A DNA stretch of 21,513 bases, from contig JAJRUA010000158.1 in NCBI GenBank assembly GCA_024278035.1, positions 1 through 21,513 on the forward strand, written 5' to 3'. The notes under the pieces were generated by a model. The model did no database searches and was not told the DNA's origin. It worked only from the letters and a program-made list of their open reading frames with translations. Of this stretch, positions 1 to 6,828 are shown in pieces (within the stretch, counting starts at the first letter, position 1; every line of letters starts with the position of its first letter). Made by a program: the position numbers and the translations under genes. The stretch comes from Planctomycetota bacterium (lineage in GTDB: Bacteria > Planctomycetota > Planctomycetia > Pirellulales > Lacipirellulaceae).

Positions 1-830
1 ATTTTTTTGCTCGCAGCAATGGCGTCGATCAATTCGTCCGAAAAATACATCGGGTAGAGATACATGAGCCGAATCCAATCAAGCCCCTCGACTTTTTCGA
101 GTTCCGCCAACAGTTCGACCAGCCGTGGCTCGCCGTAAAGGTCCATTCCATAGTAGGTGGTATCCTGGGCGACGACGACCAGTTCTCGCACTCCATCGGC
201 GGCCAGCTCTTTGGCTTCAGCCACGACTTCTTCGATTGGTTTGGTGGCGTGCTTGCCGCGCATCTTGGGAATCGCACAGAAGGTGCAGAGCCGGTCACAC
301 CCTTCGCTGATCTTGAGGTAAGCAAAATGACGTGGCGTGATTCGCATACGATCACGATCGCCCAGGGGCCGGGCCGGGGCAGGACGGAAGACCATGCGTT
401 GCTCTTCGAGCCCGCCGATCAGGCGGTCGGCCACCTTCGTGACTTCGTCACGTCCAAAAACGCCGACCAACTGGTCGATGCCGGGGCGGCTTTCGAGCAA
501 TTCTTCTTTCTGCCGTTCGGCCAAGCAGCCGGAAACGATCACCCCCTTGAGCTTGCCTGCTTCTTTTAGTGCAAGCATCTCGTCGATTCGTGCAAACGAT
601 TCGTCACGCGCCGCTTCGATAAAGCCGCAAGTGTTGACAATCGCAAAATCGGCGTCCGCCGCATCGGGGGTCAACTCATAGCCATCAAGCTGGAGCATCC
701 CAAGCATTCGTTCGCTATCGACGGTGTTCTTGGGGCAACCAAGACTAACGAACGTGTAGCGGCCCTTGTTAAATGGCTCAGACAAAGTGGTGACCGGTTT
801 CCTAACGGGGCAAAAGTGGTGATGCCCCAT
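1..830 (-). CDS. rimO: Ribosomal protein uS12 methylthiotransferase RimO (3' end beyond window)
   Basis: This is the N-terminal 276 residues of a radical-SAM methylthiotransferase; the C-terminal third (rest of the radical-SAM barrel and the TRAM domain) lies outside the window. RimO adds a methylthio group to an Asp of ribosomal protein S12 in the cytoplasm. The N-terminal MTTase domain shows its three cluster cysteines at C32 (VSLGCPKN), C68 (NTCGFIE) and C102 (SGCLAE). The radical-SAM motif CDRLCTFC is at 178-185. The [15 protein letters not shown] opening is RimO-like; MiaB has a different N-terminus. I start at ATG 830; a TTG at 785, giving [10 protein letters not shown], is a plausible alternative because the first 15 residues are not conserved and no clear Shine-Dalgarno precedes the ATG. 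It follows sthA across a 108-nt gap that holds an inverted repeat. Confidence 0.93.
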   Translation of the reverse strand, partial: MGHHHFCPVRKPVTTLSEPFNKGRYTFVSLGCPKNTVDSERMLGMLQLDGYELTPDAADADFAIVNTCGFIEAARDESFARIDEMLALKEAGKLKGVIVSGCLAERQKEELLESRPGIDQLVGVFGRDEVTKVADRLIGGLEEQRMVFRPAPARPLGDRDRMRITPRHFAYLKISEGCDRLCTFCAIPKMRGKHATKPIEEVVAEAKELAADGVRELVVVAQDTTYYGMDLYGEPRLVELLAELEKVEGLDWIRLMYLYPMYFSDELIDAIAASKK

Positions 831-861
831 TGTCCGTGCAGGTGCCCCCGCCCGCAAGCCT

Positions 862-939
862 ACCCATATAGCCGTGCCATCCTGGCTCGGAAGATTCCGG
901 AACGCCCCGTCTCCGTGCCAGGATGACGCGGCTATGGGT
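862..939. repeat. Imperfect inverted repeat between sthA and rimO
   Basis: The left arm (862-890) and right arm (913-939) are imperfect reverse complements over about 27 nt (acccata-gccg-g-catcctggc-cgg), separated by about 22 nt. The right arm touches the sthA stop codon. It could form a long hairpin in the transcript and act as a terminator or 3' stabiliser for sthA, although no U-run follows. The arm contains GCCATCCTGGC, an 11-mer that also occurs at 4203 and 19981. Confidence 0.6.
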
Positions 940-2384
940 TAAACGGCGGTCAATTCCTTTTCTTCAACTGGCGTAGCTTCTGTGATTTCCGGCACGTCGT
1001 CATACGCTGCCAGTTTGTTCAGCCCGTCGAGCGCCGCCACTTTATAACACTCGGCCATCGTCGGGTAGTTGAACACCGTATCGCGGAAGTACTCGATCGT
1101 TCCGCCAAGGGACATCACGGCCTGTCCGATATGAAGAATCTCGGTCGAAGTTTCTCCAATAATGTGGACGCCAAGCAATTCTAAGGTTTCGCGGTGGAAC
1201 AACAATTTGAGCATTCCGGTCCGGTCGCCGATGATCTGGCCACGGGCGATCTCTGAGAAACGGGCGATGCCCACTTCGTAGGGAACCTTGTCTGCGGTGA
1301 GCTGCTGTTCGTTTTTGCCGATGAGTGAAATCTCTGGCACGGTGAACAGGCCGTAGGGAATGTCCCCGATTCGCTTGGTAGGCACCCCAAAAGCATGGCT
1401 AACCGCCTGTCGGCCTTGTTCCATGGAGGCACTGGCGAGCGAGGGAAAGCCAACGATGTCGCCAACGGCGTAAATATGCTGCACATCGGTTTGATAAAAG
1501 TCGTTGCAGCTAATACGGCCTCGCTTGTCGGGTTCAAGGCCAGCCGCTTCAAGATTGAGGGCGTCGGTATCGCCCTGACGACCGACGCTAAACAGTACCG
1601 TTTCGCCAAGAATTCGTTTGCCACTCTCGAGTTCAACGGCGGCCAGCTTGCTATTGATTCGGCGAACTTCGGAGACCGACTCACCCAGGCGGAACGTGAC
1701 GTTCATCGTGCGGGCGCTATGGACCAGCGTATCGACGATCTCACGATCACAAAAATCGAGCAAACGTTCGCGGCCATCGATGAGCGTCACTTTTGTTCCC
1801 AGGATTGCCAGCATGAGGCCGTACTCAACGCCGATCACCCCACCACCCACCACCACCATCGAGCGGGGGATATGGTCAAGGTTAAGGAACTCGTCCGAAT
1901 CGAAAACCGTCTTGCCATCGAAAGGAATATGGGCCGGTCGGGACGGCTTGGTCCCTGGAGCGAGCAAAATGCGCTCTGCCTCGATGCGATGTGGCCCTTC
2001 GGTTGTTAGCACTTCGATAATGTAGGGGTCAACAAAAGAGGCTTCGCCGACGTGGACATCGATACCATTTCGATCGAATTGGTCTTGAATGACTTCCCAT
2101 TCATGGCTCCCGACTTCCGCGAGTTTTTCCCGAAGGTCGTCCATGGTGATTGAGCTGCGAGAACGGAACTGATCTCCGTAAACTTCGCGTTGACGAAAGC
2201 CGGTGAGGTGAAGAATCGCTTCGCGGATCGTCTTCGACGGGATCGTTCCCGTGTGCAAACAAACGCCGCCGACAAGCTCCTTCTGGCGTTCGACAATGGC
2301 AACCTTCTTGCCGAGTTTCGCCGCAGCGATCGCCGCTTTCTGTCCACCCGGCCCACTACCGATCACAATCAAATCGTAACGCAT
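939..2384 (-). CDS. sthA: Soluble (Si-specific) NAD(P)+ transhydrogenase, FAD flavoprotein
   Basis: A 481-residue flavoprotein of the pyridine nucleotide-disulfide oxidoreductase family, full length for SthA (about 466 in E. coli). It moves hydride between NADPH and NAD+ in the cytoplasm and mainly drains excess NADPH. The FAD-binding motif GSGPGG is at residues 9-14. The region VCLHTGTIPSK (from 41) has one cysteine where lipoamide dehydrogenase and glutathione reductase have the CxxxxC pair, and this loss of the redox disulfide is the SthA hallmark. A second Rossmann motif (GGGVIGVEYG) binds NAD(P). The C-terminal dimerisation domain (FHRETLELLGVHIIGE, FNYPTMAECYKVAALDGLN) matches SthA closely. 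ATG 2384 is preceded directly by an in-frame GTG at 2387; GAGGCAGG upstream could serve either start. Monocistronic or co-transcribed with rimO downstream. Confidence 0.95.
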   Translation of the reverse strand: MRYDLIVIGSGPGGQKAAIAAAKLGKKVAIVERQKELVGGVCLHTGTIPSKTIREAILHLTGFRQREVYGDQFRSRSSITMDDLREKLAEVGSHEWEVIQDQFDRNGIDVHVGEASFVDPYIIEVLTTEGPHRIEAERILLAPGTKPSRPAHIPFDGKTVFDSDEFLNLDHIPRSMVVVGGGVIGVEYGLMLAILGTKVTLIDGRERLLDFCDREIVDTLVHSARTMNVTFRLGESVSEVRRINSKLAAVELESGKRILGETVLFSVGRQGDTDALNLEAAGLEPDKRGRISCNDFYQTDVQHIYAVGDIVGFPSLASASMEQGRQAVSHAFGVPTKRIGDIPYGLFTVPEISLIGKNEQQLTADKVPYEVGIARFSEIARGQIIGDRTGMLKLLFHRETLELLGVHIIGETSTEILHIGQAVMSLGGTIEYFRDTVFNYPTMAECYKVAALDGLNKLAAYDDVPEITEATPVEEKELTAV

Positions 2385-2578
2385 CACCTGCCTGCCTCGG
2401 TTTTGAGTCGTACTTAAAATTTGCCTTCAATGGCCTGGGTAAACGTAGGCCTTAGAGTGCAGGGAAGTAGAAAAGCCCCCATGTGGCCAACCGCGAAGCG
2501 AAGCGGCCAAGATGGCCTGGCGCGATTTTCCGGATTGTGCGGGCCGTTATTGAAACCTGCGTGAGCAAAGCGGCAGGC

Positions 2579-2629
2579 CGACCATCGGGAGACCACCTTC
2601 AAGTCTCAACAATTGCTGGGGCACTTCCT
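2579..2629 (+). repeat. 51-bp dispersed repeat, copy 1
   Basis: About 45 of 51 bases match the reverse complement of 6130-6180, with an identical core ccaccttcaagtctcaacaatt. The two copies lie in unrelated intergenic regions in opposite orientation, which suggests a dispersed non-coding element rather than local duplication. No coding sequence is visible in it. Confidence 0.8.
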
Positions 2630-2651
2630 TGGCGAATTTGTCCTTAACTCA

Positions 2652-2740
2652 GGCGAGCCGTCGGCGTCAGCCGCCGATGGACATTGATGAGAAAATCAAG
2701 AAGTCCGACAACCACCGGCGACTGGCGTCGCCGGCTCGCC
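2652..2740. repeat. REP-like inverted repeat with about 29-nt arms
   Basis: The arm at 2652-2680 (beginning ggcgagccgtcggcgtcag) is an imperfect reverse complement of the arm at 2712-2740 (ending cgtcgccggctcgcc), with about 31 nt of AT-rich spacer between. A run of five T follows at 2741. It lies between the convergent-looking ends of the csrA region and the start of sthA, far from any recognisable gene end. The shape resembles a pair of inverted REP units. No transposase is near. Confidence 0.75.
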
Positions 2741-3034
2741 TTTTTACGCAATGACAATCATCGCCTTTCAGGTCGTCGCTTCGGGTCGGTGGAGAAGCAT
2801 TTCTCGTAGAGGGCCCGCTTCGCCCAGAAGATGCGGTAAAACAGTAGCGACTCGCGACCGAGAGGCACGGGTGAATTGGACTTCACTCGCTTGTCCTTTG
2901 CTGCACGTCTCCCAACCTTCAGGTAGGCCCTTCTTCCTCGACCGCTGGACACTTTCTGATAGGTTCTGAGATAGGCTCTGAGTGCTTGACTCCGCGGAAA
3001 TGGTTGGGGCTTCGCTTGCATTGGCAGCGACAAG

Positions 3035-3172
3035 TTAGCCGCGTAGCACGGGGACATCCTTCGGTGCCTCGATACCTAGGCGTACCGCTTTGCCTTTGGT
3101 CTTGATGATGGTGATCGTAATGTTGTCACCGATCTGAATTTTCTCTTGTGGCTTCCGTGTGAGTACCAACAT
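3035..3172 (-). CDS. csrA: Carbon storage regulator CsrA (short form, 45 aa)
   Basis: CsrA is a small RNA-binding homodimer that controls translation and stability of mRNAs by binding GGA motifs near start codons. The 45-residue product begins [16 protein letters not shown], has the strand pattern [21 protein letters not shown], and ends DVPVLRG. The RNA-contacting residues expected near the N-terminus (L4, R6) and in the late VPVLR strand (R44) are present. The family usually runs 55-70 residues, so this one ends right after the last core strand and lacks most of the C-terminal helix. The ATG at 3172 has a good Shine-Dalgarno (AAGGGAG, about 6 nt upstream). The next ORF in the same frame continues for 88 codons past the stop (see findings). 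A TTGACA -35 candidate lies just upstream. Confidence 0.9.
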   Translation of the reverse strand: MLVLTRKPQEKIQIGDNITITIIKTKGKAVRLGIEAPKDVPVLRG

Positions 3173-3193
3173 GATTCACTCCCTTGGTTGGTG

Positions 3194-3222
3194 AAAAAAA
3201 TCCTGAAAAGTAGAGCTGTCAA
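3194..3222 (-). promoter_or_regulatory. Candidate sigma-70 promoter for csrA
   Basis: On the minus strand a perfect TTGACA (3222-3217) is followed after 17 nt by TTTTTT (3199-3194), a weak -10 match. Transcription would start about 15 nt before the csrA ATG, just upstream of its Shine-Dalgarno. The -35 is good and the -10 poor. Confidence 0.3.
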
Positions 3223-3238
3223 CGCGATTCCCCCCGCG

Positions 3239-3361
3239 TTACTGCTCAAGGGGTGAGAGTCGTTGCTTGTCGTAGACCGACAGCCCCCCCTCTTCATCCC
3301 ACACCAACAGTACGCACTCAGCGTGCCAGAGTTCGCGCGGAAAAAAAGAATCGCGAATCAC
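3239..3361 (-). CDS. Possible small hypothetical ORF upstream of csrA
   Basis: A 40-codon frame starting at GTG 3361 (or TTG 3373) and ending 66 nt before csrA. The product would contain FFPRELWHAECVLLVWDEEG and end SVYDKQRLSPLEQ, a composition that looks more protein-like than random (Trp, acidic patch, hydrophobic VLLV). The frame is open upstream back to about 3424. No Shine-Dalgarno is clear and no family is recognised. It contains runs of seven T and seven G, so it may be a decayed or frameshifted gene remnant. The csrA promoter candidate overlaps the far side of its stop codon region. Confidence 0.22.
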   Translation of the reverse strand: MIRDSFFPRELWHAECVLLVWDEEGGLSVYDKQRLSPLEQ

Positions 3362-3501
3362 CCCAAGGAACAAGGGGACTTTAGGAATAGTTCGAGCTAG
3401 GGACGGATTGCTCTTGCAGAGTTTTCAACGCTTCCCTAGTCGATCTTACAACGCTAGCACCGAAGGAATGCGGATTCCTGCTCTTCCGTATTCAGGAACC
3501 T

Positions 3502-3522
3502 CCGGGGCCTTACGGCACCCGG
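3502..3522. terminator. Hairpin after the hemerythrin-like gene
   Basis: The 21 nt ccggggccttacggcacccgg fold into a GC-rich stem with a ttac/gtaa loop, 25 nt past the stop codon of the minus-strand hemerythrin-like gene. No U-tract follows, so it may be an mRNA 3'-end stabiliser or a repeat unit rather than a true intrinsic terminator. Confidence 0.4.
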
Positions 3523-3546
3523 CTCGCCTGGCGACTCTTTTATCCT

Positions 3547-4026
3547 CTACCCTTCGCCCCCTTCGTCGCAGAGCATGACATCTTGCAATAAGGCAATTTC
3601 GTCGTGGCTATGGCGTTCGACTTCGTCCAGCAAGGCGCGGATTCCTAGGCAGGCGCTCTCGAACTTCTCAACCTGCCACTCTTCGGCATCTTCTAGCTGG
3701 GGAGTGAGTCGGTCCATTTGATCGCGCAGCCGTGCGTGCTCTGCACGGAGCTTCTGAACACGACTCTGCCAACAGGGTCTCTTTTCCGTAAGACCGGTAA
3801 GGTAGCCATCCGTCTCCTCAAACTTCATCAGACGTTCGAGGTGGCGACAGAAAGATTGCAAGGCGAAGCGAACGCTAGATCGCTTTCGAGTGAGGCTCAC
3901 GGCAGGTGCTCGCCAATCGACCATCACACGCAAGGCATTCTTCAGGTGCTCTAGTACGCGTTGTTCCGTATTAGGAGCAATGGCAGTACTGCTTCCGGAC
4001 TCACGGTTAACCGATTCAGTGAACAT
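3547..4026 (-). CDS. Hemerythrin-like (HHE) domain protein
   Basis: A soluble, mostly helical 159-residue protein. Three stretches fit a hemerythrin-like four-helix bundle that binds a di-iron centre: RHLERLMKFEETDGYL (61-76, with H62 and E70/E71), RAEHARLRDQMDRL (94-107, with H97) and VERHSHDEIALLQD (137-149, with H139, H141 and E143). The C-terminal DEGGEG tail is unstructured. Such proteins sense or handle oxygen, NO or iron; the specific role here is unknown. The ATG at 4026 has a strong Shine-Dalgarno (GGAGGG, about 6 nt). It is flanked by arfB upstream and csrA downstream with gaps of several hundred nt, so it is probably its own transcript. The upstream region carries a TTGCAA array that may bind a regulator. 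Assignment is from motif pattern only; a plain coiled-coil protein is the alternative. Confidence 0.6.
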   Translation of the reverse strand: MFTESVNRESGSSTAIAPNTEQRVLEHLKNALRVMVDWRAPAVSLTRKRSSVRFALQSFCRHLERLMKFEETDGYLTGLTEKRPCWQSRVQKLRAEHARLRDQMDRLTPQLEDAEEWQVEKFESACLGIRALLDEVERHSHDEIALLQDVMLCDEGGEG

Positions 4027-4065
4027 GGTTTTCCCTCCATTTTCAGTAAAAAAGAAGTTGAAAAG

Positions 4066-4091
4066 TTGAGGCGACGGGATTGAGGCGACGG
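4066..4091. repeat. Tandem 12-bp direct repeat upstream of the hemerythrin-like gene
   Basis: The sequence ttgaggcgacgg occurs at 4066-4077 and again at 4080-4091, in the 5' leader region of the minus-strand gene starting at 4026. The copies are identical and 14 nt apart (start to start), so they could be a regulator site or a local duplication. Confidence 0.6.
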
Positions 4092-4133
4092 AGACGCGTC
4101 AGCTTTCGTCTCGGGCGGTCGCTCCTTCACTTT

Positions 4134-4196
4134 TTGCAAAAGGCCCTTCTTTGATTTTGCAACCTGTTCCTTATTGCAACCCGCTTTCTATTGCAA
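4134..4196. promoter_or_regulatory. Array of four TTGCAA palindromes
   Basis: TTGCAA occurs at 4134, 4157, 4174 and 4191; the last three are exactly 17 nt apart. The units TTGCAACCtGtTcCtTA and TTGCAACCcGcTtTcTA match at 12 of 17 positions. The array lies 108-170 nt upstream of the hemerythrin-like start and about 190 nt beyond the arfB stop. Palindromic sites at regular, near-helical spacing (1.6 turns) are consistent with a regulator-binding array, but short tandem duplication explains it too. Confidence 0.4.
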
Positions 4197-4380
4197 AGGG
4201 GGGCCATCCTGGCGAAGCATGTCTGGCGAAAGAAAAGATTAGAAAAGTTCAGATGAGGCAATGCAAAGGGCCAGACTGCTCAACGAGTGTATCATAGCGA
4301 GTCGGGCCTCGAATACCAAACAGAAACTTCGGCAACAAATTGGCAGGCTGGGCAAAATAGCCCCAAGTCGTTGCAGGAAC

Positions 4381-4812
4381 TCAGCTTTCGTCGTTGGGAC
4401 GCTGCCGATTGGCCTTTTTATTTGCTTGGGAACGCTTGTTGCGCAGGCGTTTTTCGTTCGCGGCGCGGGGACGGCGCGTCGGCCGACGGCGGCGAGGTGC
4501 CACCGCCGCAGCAGCCACCAAGGCTTTTAAGCGGTCAAGACAATCGGCAATGTTGCGGCCTTGGACTCGATAACGATCGCTTGTGAGGACCAACTCGCCT
4601 CGATCATTGATACGGTGTCGGCACTGCGTAAGAAATCGGGCGAGAACATCCGCGGGCAACGAGGGCGAATCTTCAGGACGCCAGCGCAGTACCGCTTTGG
4701 TATTAAGCTTATTGACATTCTGCCCCCCCGGGCCTGAGCTACGCGCAAAAGTGAACCGAAACTCGGAGCGAGGAATCGAAAGACGGTCGTTAATCAAAAG
4801 CCTGTCTTGCAC
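4381..4812 (-). CDS. arfB: Alternative ribosome-rescue factor ArfB (peptidyl-tRNA hydrolase)
   Basis: ArfB enters the A site of ribosomes stalled on non-stop mRNA and hydrolyses the peptidyl-tRNA. The 143-residue product, against 140 in E. coli, has the RF-like catalytic loop SSGPGGQNVNK with the GGQ at 29-31. Its tail is a long basic, disordered segment (PRRRRPTRRPRAANEKRLRN and on), which in this family threads into the empty mRNA channel. The start is GTG 4812 with only a weak Shine-Dalgarno; a TTG a few codons in is possible. It stands alone between a sugar isomerase-like gene (139 nt upstream) and the hemerythrin-like gene (354 nt downstream). The gap before it holds a degenerate repeat of the cATCCTGtttCATCCg type. 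Confidence 0.93.
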   Translation of the reverse strand: MQDRLLINDRLSIPRSEFRFTFARSSGPGGQNVNKLNTKAVLRWRPEDSPSLPADVLARFLTQCRHRINDRGELVLTSDRYRVQGRNIADCLDRLKALVAAAAVAPRRRRPTRRPRAANEKRLRNKRSQANKKANRQRPNDES

Positions 4813-4951
4813 GCGATTATTCTTGCCAAGGAAGACGGGTAAAAAACTAGGCCGGAGGACAAGATTCGAGGGGATTTACGGGATAAAAAAACACCCCGGT
4901 TCATCCTGTTTCATCCGTTTTCTTGCCTAGATTTTTGGTCGTCAAGAACGC

Positions 4952-5827
4952 CTAAGCAGCGATGCTCTCTCTTGAGGTTGGCTTGAGAGCCTCGGCGAAC
5001 GCTTTGCGGGAGTCGGTTAGTAGATGCTCGTAATCGACCTCATCGATCGCCGATCCCATGAGTTCGACATCGAAGAAGCCGTCGTAGCCTGCCTCGCGTA
5101 GCGTCCGAACGATCCCCTCAAGGGGAGCTTGGCCTGAGCCGAGGGGGCAGCGTTCGAGGTCGCCGCTGTGGGGAGAATCGATGTCGCCCAGATGGACCAC
5201 GCCCAGGTAGGGAGCAATTTCTGCGAGCAAATCCCAGCGATTCGCTGGCAGAGGGAAGTGGTACGTATCAAAAACCAATCGCAACCAAGGCGTGTCATAC
5301 TCTTGTACCAAATCGAGTGTCTTTTCAAGACAAGTCAAAATCGACCACTCACTGGCACACGCTGGGTGCATCGGCTCGATGGCGATCGGCGTGCGAGCCG
5401 CCTCGGCATGGACCAACAGTCCATCGAGCGAAGAGCGAAGCAGCCGTTGTGCATGACGCTCCGTATGGTGGTTACGACCTCCTGAATACACCACCAGCGC
5501 CCCCGCACGCATCGCACCAGCAAGCTGCAAGGCCCGACGCGTTTCGCAAAGGTTCTCTTTCATAGAAACACCATCGCTGCCGGTGAAACCGCCTGCCCAA
5601 ACGACGTTCGATACCTTCAGGGAACTTTGGGAAAGAAGGTCCAAGGCACGCTCCTCGCCAAAGTCGCGCAACTTCCTCAACCAAACCCCAATGCCTTCGT
5701 AGCCAGCTCGCTCGTAGTGGCGAAGGTCTTCCTCCAACGACCAGCGGTAGGTCGTCACTTCGTTCATTGACAAACGGGCCACCGGTAAGCGGCTCGCTAT
5801 TGAACTTCCAGCCAAAATATGCGCCAT
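4952..5827 (-). CDS. Sugar phosphate isomerase/epimerase-family TIM-barrel protein
   Basis: A 291-residue xylose isomerase-like (AP endonuclease 2 fold) TIM barrel, normal length for the family. The expected divalent-metal ligands are visible: E151 (IAIEPMHP), D187 and H190 (VFDTYH), H212 (VVHLGD) and E255 (DVELMG). The N-terminal strand reads RLSMNEVTTYRWSLEEDL, which supports the upstream ATG at 5827 over M21, because the strand begins before M21. A GGGGAG stretch about 12 nt before that ATG is a loose Shine-Dalgarno. The substrate cannot be read from sequence: relatives act on keto-sugars, inosose or hydroxypyruvate. It sits alone, with a 633-nt gap upstream and arfB downstream, so neighbours give no pathway. 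Confidence 0.85.
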   Translation of the reverse strand: MAHILAGSSIASRLPVARLSMNEVTTYRWSLEEDLRHYERAGYEGIGVWLRKLRDFGEERALDLLSQSSLKVSNVVWAGGFTGSDGVSMKENLCETRRALQLAGAMRAGALVVYSGGRNHHTERHAQRLLRSSLDGLLVHAEAARTPIAIEPMHPACASEWSILTCLEKTLDLVQEYDTPWLRLVFDTYHFPLPANRWDLLAEIAPYLGVVHLGDIDSPHSGDLERCPLGSGQAPLEGIVRTLREAGYDGFFDVELMGSAIDEVDYEHLLTDSRKAFAEALKPTSRESIAA

Positions 5828-6129
5828 CTTGCGGGGGCTCCCCTAACCTTTATGTCAATCGCCGCGGCACGGCGTGCTAGCACGCATCGGGGCGAATAGT
5901 TATTTCGTTTGCAAGAGGCCGATTATCTTCGAGATCGTGAAATGAGTAAACCTCGTTATCGATGACTGCGCTAGCAGACGCTAGCAACTTTACTCTCAGC
6001 GTCCCCATCTGTCGGCCAGGACGATTGCAAAGTCCGATGACTCCAAGAGCTTGCAATTTAGAACGATGCTTCCGGTAGGAAAAAGCCTACCGCTAAAGAT
6101 GGAACTCCATTCGGAAGGGGCAACTAGCT

Positions 6130-6180
6130 AGGAAGTGTCCCTGTAATTGTTGAGACTTGAAGGTGGCCTCCCGGTGGTCG
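6130..6180 (-). repeat. 51-bp dispersed repeat, copy 2 (inverted relative to copy 1)
   Basis: Reverse complement of copy 1 at 2579-2629 with about six mismatches. It contains aattgttgagacttgaaggtgg. No target-site duplication or ORF is visible around it. Confidence 0.8.
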
Positions 6181-6410
6181 AGAATCTGGCCCATCGTAAC
6201 TTTCAAGTTTTAATCGTCGGTTGTCGCCGACGGGGAGACCACCATGGATGAATCTAGCGTTCTGGCTCTTCGCCGAACGGCCAAATTACCCTGTCTAGCT
6301 GCAGGGCTCGCGATTCCCATGCTTCATCCATGCCTCAGCTTCTCCTATCAGGAAGGTGGTAAACAAGTTTCTACCCAACGCTGATAGCTAACACCATATT
6401 TCTTACAGGG

Positions 6411-6430
6411 CCATCCGCTTCGGGGTGGCT
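6411..6430 (-). terminator. Hairpin downstream of cspA
   Basis: gccatcc and gggtggc flank a 6-nt loop, giving a 7-bp stem with one wobble pair, 28 nt after the cspA stop. On the transcript strand it is not followed by a U-run, so terminator function is uncertain. Confidence 0.35.
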
Positions 6431-6458
6431 CGTTGGTGTCCTTTCCTGAGCGACTCGA

Positions 6459-6656
6459 TTACTCAATCACTTTTACGTTCTCTGCACGTGGGCCCTTCGG
6501 ACCGGTCCCTTCGGTGTACTCGACTTGGGTTCCTTCGCGGAGGTCGTCGTAGCTGATTCCTTCGACAGCCGAGTGATGAAAGAAGATGTCTCCCCCTTCG
6601 CCCTCGATAAAACCAAAACCCTTCTCCGTCAATTTTTTAATCGTCCCTTGCGACAT
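6459..6656 (-). CDS. Cold-shock domain protein (CspA family)
   Basis: A 65-residue single cold-shock domain that binds single-stranded RNA and DNA and melts RNA structure. RNP1 is KGFGFI (12-17) and RNP2 is DIFFHHSAV (23-31). The end GPKGPRAENVKVIE is the usual last strand. I start at ATG 6656, giving MSQGTIKKLTEKG; a longer frame from 6725 would add 23 residues unlike the family. A GAGAG element lies about 7 nt upstream. A strong promoter (6741-6768) implies a leader of about 80 nt, a common place for temperature control in this family. It stands alone downstream of larE across a 316-nt gap. Confidence 0.95.
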   Translation of the reverse strand: MSQGTIKKLTEKGFGFIEGEGGDIFFHHSAVEGISYDDLREGTQVEYTEGTGPKGPRAENVKVIE

Positions 6657-6740
6657 GGTAGCTCTCTCAAAAAACGCACATAAACGATAGGCAACGCACT
6701 TCAACAACGACAGCGCAACACACACCTAGCGATGCTCACG

Positions 6741-6768
6741 ATTGTAGCAATCCTGGGTGGTCCGTCAA
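6741..6768 (-). promoter_or_regulatory. Sigma-70-type promoter for the cold-shock gene
   Basis: On the minus strand TTGACG (6768-6763), a 16-nt spacer and TACAAT (6746-6741), with the -10 preceded by TGC as in an extended -10 (TGnTACAAT). It lies about 85 nt before the cold-shock start codon. This is the best promoter match in the window. Confidence 0.6.
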
Positions 6769-6828
6769 ATAAATTACGCTGCGGTTGCAGAAGCACCGCA
6801 AAGAATTAGAAGAAGTAACGGATTTAGA

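Larger units (their letters stand above)
2388..3034. other. Gene-poor region between csrA and sthA
   Basis: About 650 nt with no recognisable gene. It holds repeat copy 1 (2579) and the REP-like pair (2652-2740). The part at 2768-3034 is unusually free of stops: the minus-strand frame that follows the csrA stop codon stays open for 88 codons, and a second minus-strand frame (2758-3057, 99 codons, Arg-rich) and a plus-strand frame (2751-2969) are also open. None resembles a known family and none has a convincing ribosome-binding site, so I call none of them a gene. Confidence 0.5.
4027..4380. other. Intergenic region between arfB and the hemerythrin-like gene
   Basis: About 350 nt with no gene. 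It contains the 12-bp direct repeat (4066), the TTGCAA array (4134-4196) and a short GCCA-TCC-TGGC hairpin at 4203-4213. The part at 4220-4380 shows nothing I can identify. Confidence 0.5.
5828..6458. other. Repeat-rich intergenic region between cspA and the isomerase gene
   Basis: About 630 nt without a recognised gene. It holds a 14-bp perfect palindrome gcgtgctagcacgc (5872-5885), a 7-bp perfect hairpin cggtagg-aaaaag-cctaccg (6073-6092), repeat copy 2 (6130-6180), a cgtcgg/ccgacg hairpin near 6214-6231 and a hairpin after cspA (6411-6430). The motif ggtggYctccc occurs in opposite orientations at about 6164 and 6236. A 43-codon minus-strand frame (5877-6008, starting MGTLRVKLLASASAVIDNEV) reads smoothly but has no ribosome-binding site, so I do not call it a gene. 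Confidence 0.5.

Noticed and set aside
29..355. A 108-codon open frame on the minus strand
   Set aside because: It is an out-of-frame shadow of rimO, which reads on the same strand in another frame with all cluster cysteines.
1395..2009. A 204-codon open frame on the plus strand
   Set aside because: Lies within sthA on the opposite strand; sthA is certain.
2758..3057. A 99-codon Arg-rich minus-strand ORF
   Set aside because: It overlaps the end of csrA, has no Shine-Dalgarno and no family likeness, and two other frames are equally open there.
3076..3297. A 73-codon minus-strand ORF
   Set aside because: Overlaps csrA in another frame; csrA has the conserved sequence and the Shine-Dalgarno.
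4134..4196. CRISPR-like array
   Set aside because: The repeated unit is only a hexamer within a 17-nt spacing, with no 20-40 nt repeats, unique spacers or cas genes.
5877..6008. A 43-codon minus-strand frame (MGTLRVKLLASASAVIDNEV...)
   Set aside because: Reads smoothly but has no ribosome-binding site, no known family, and ends inside a palindrome; likely chance.
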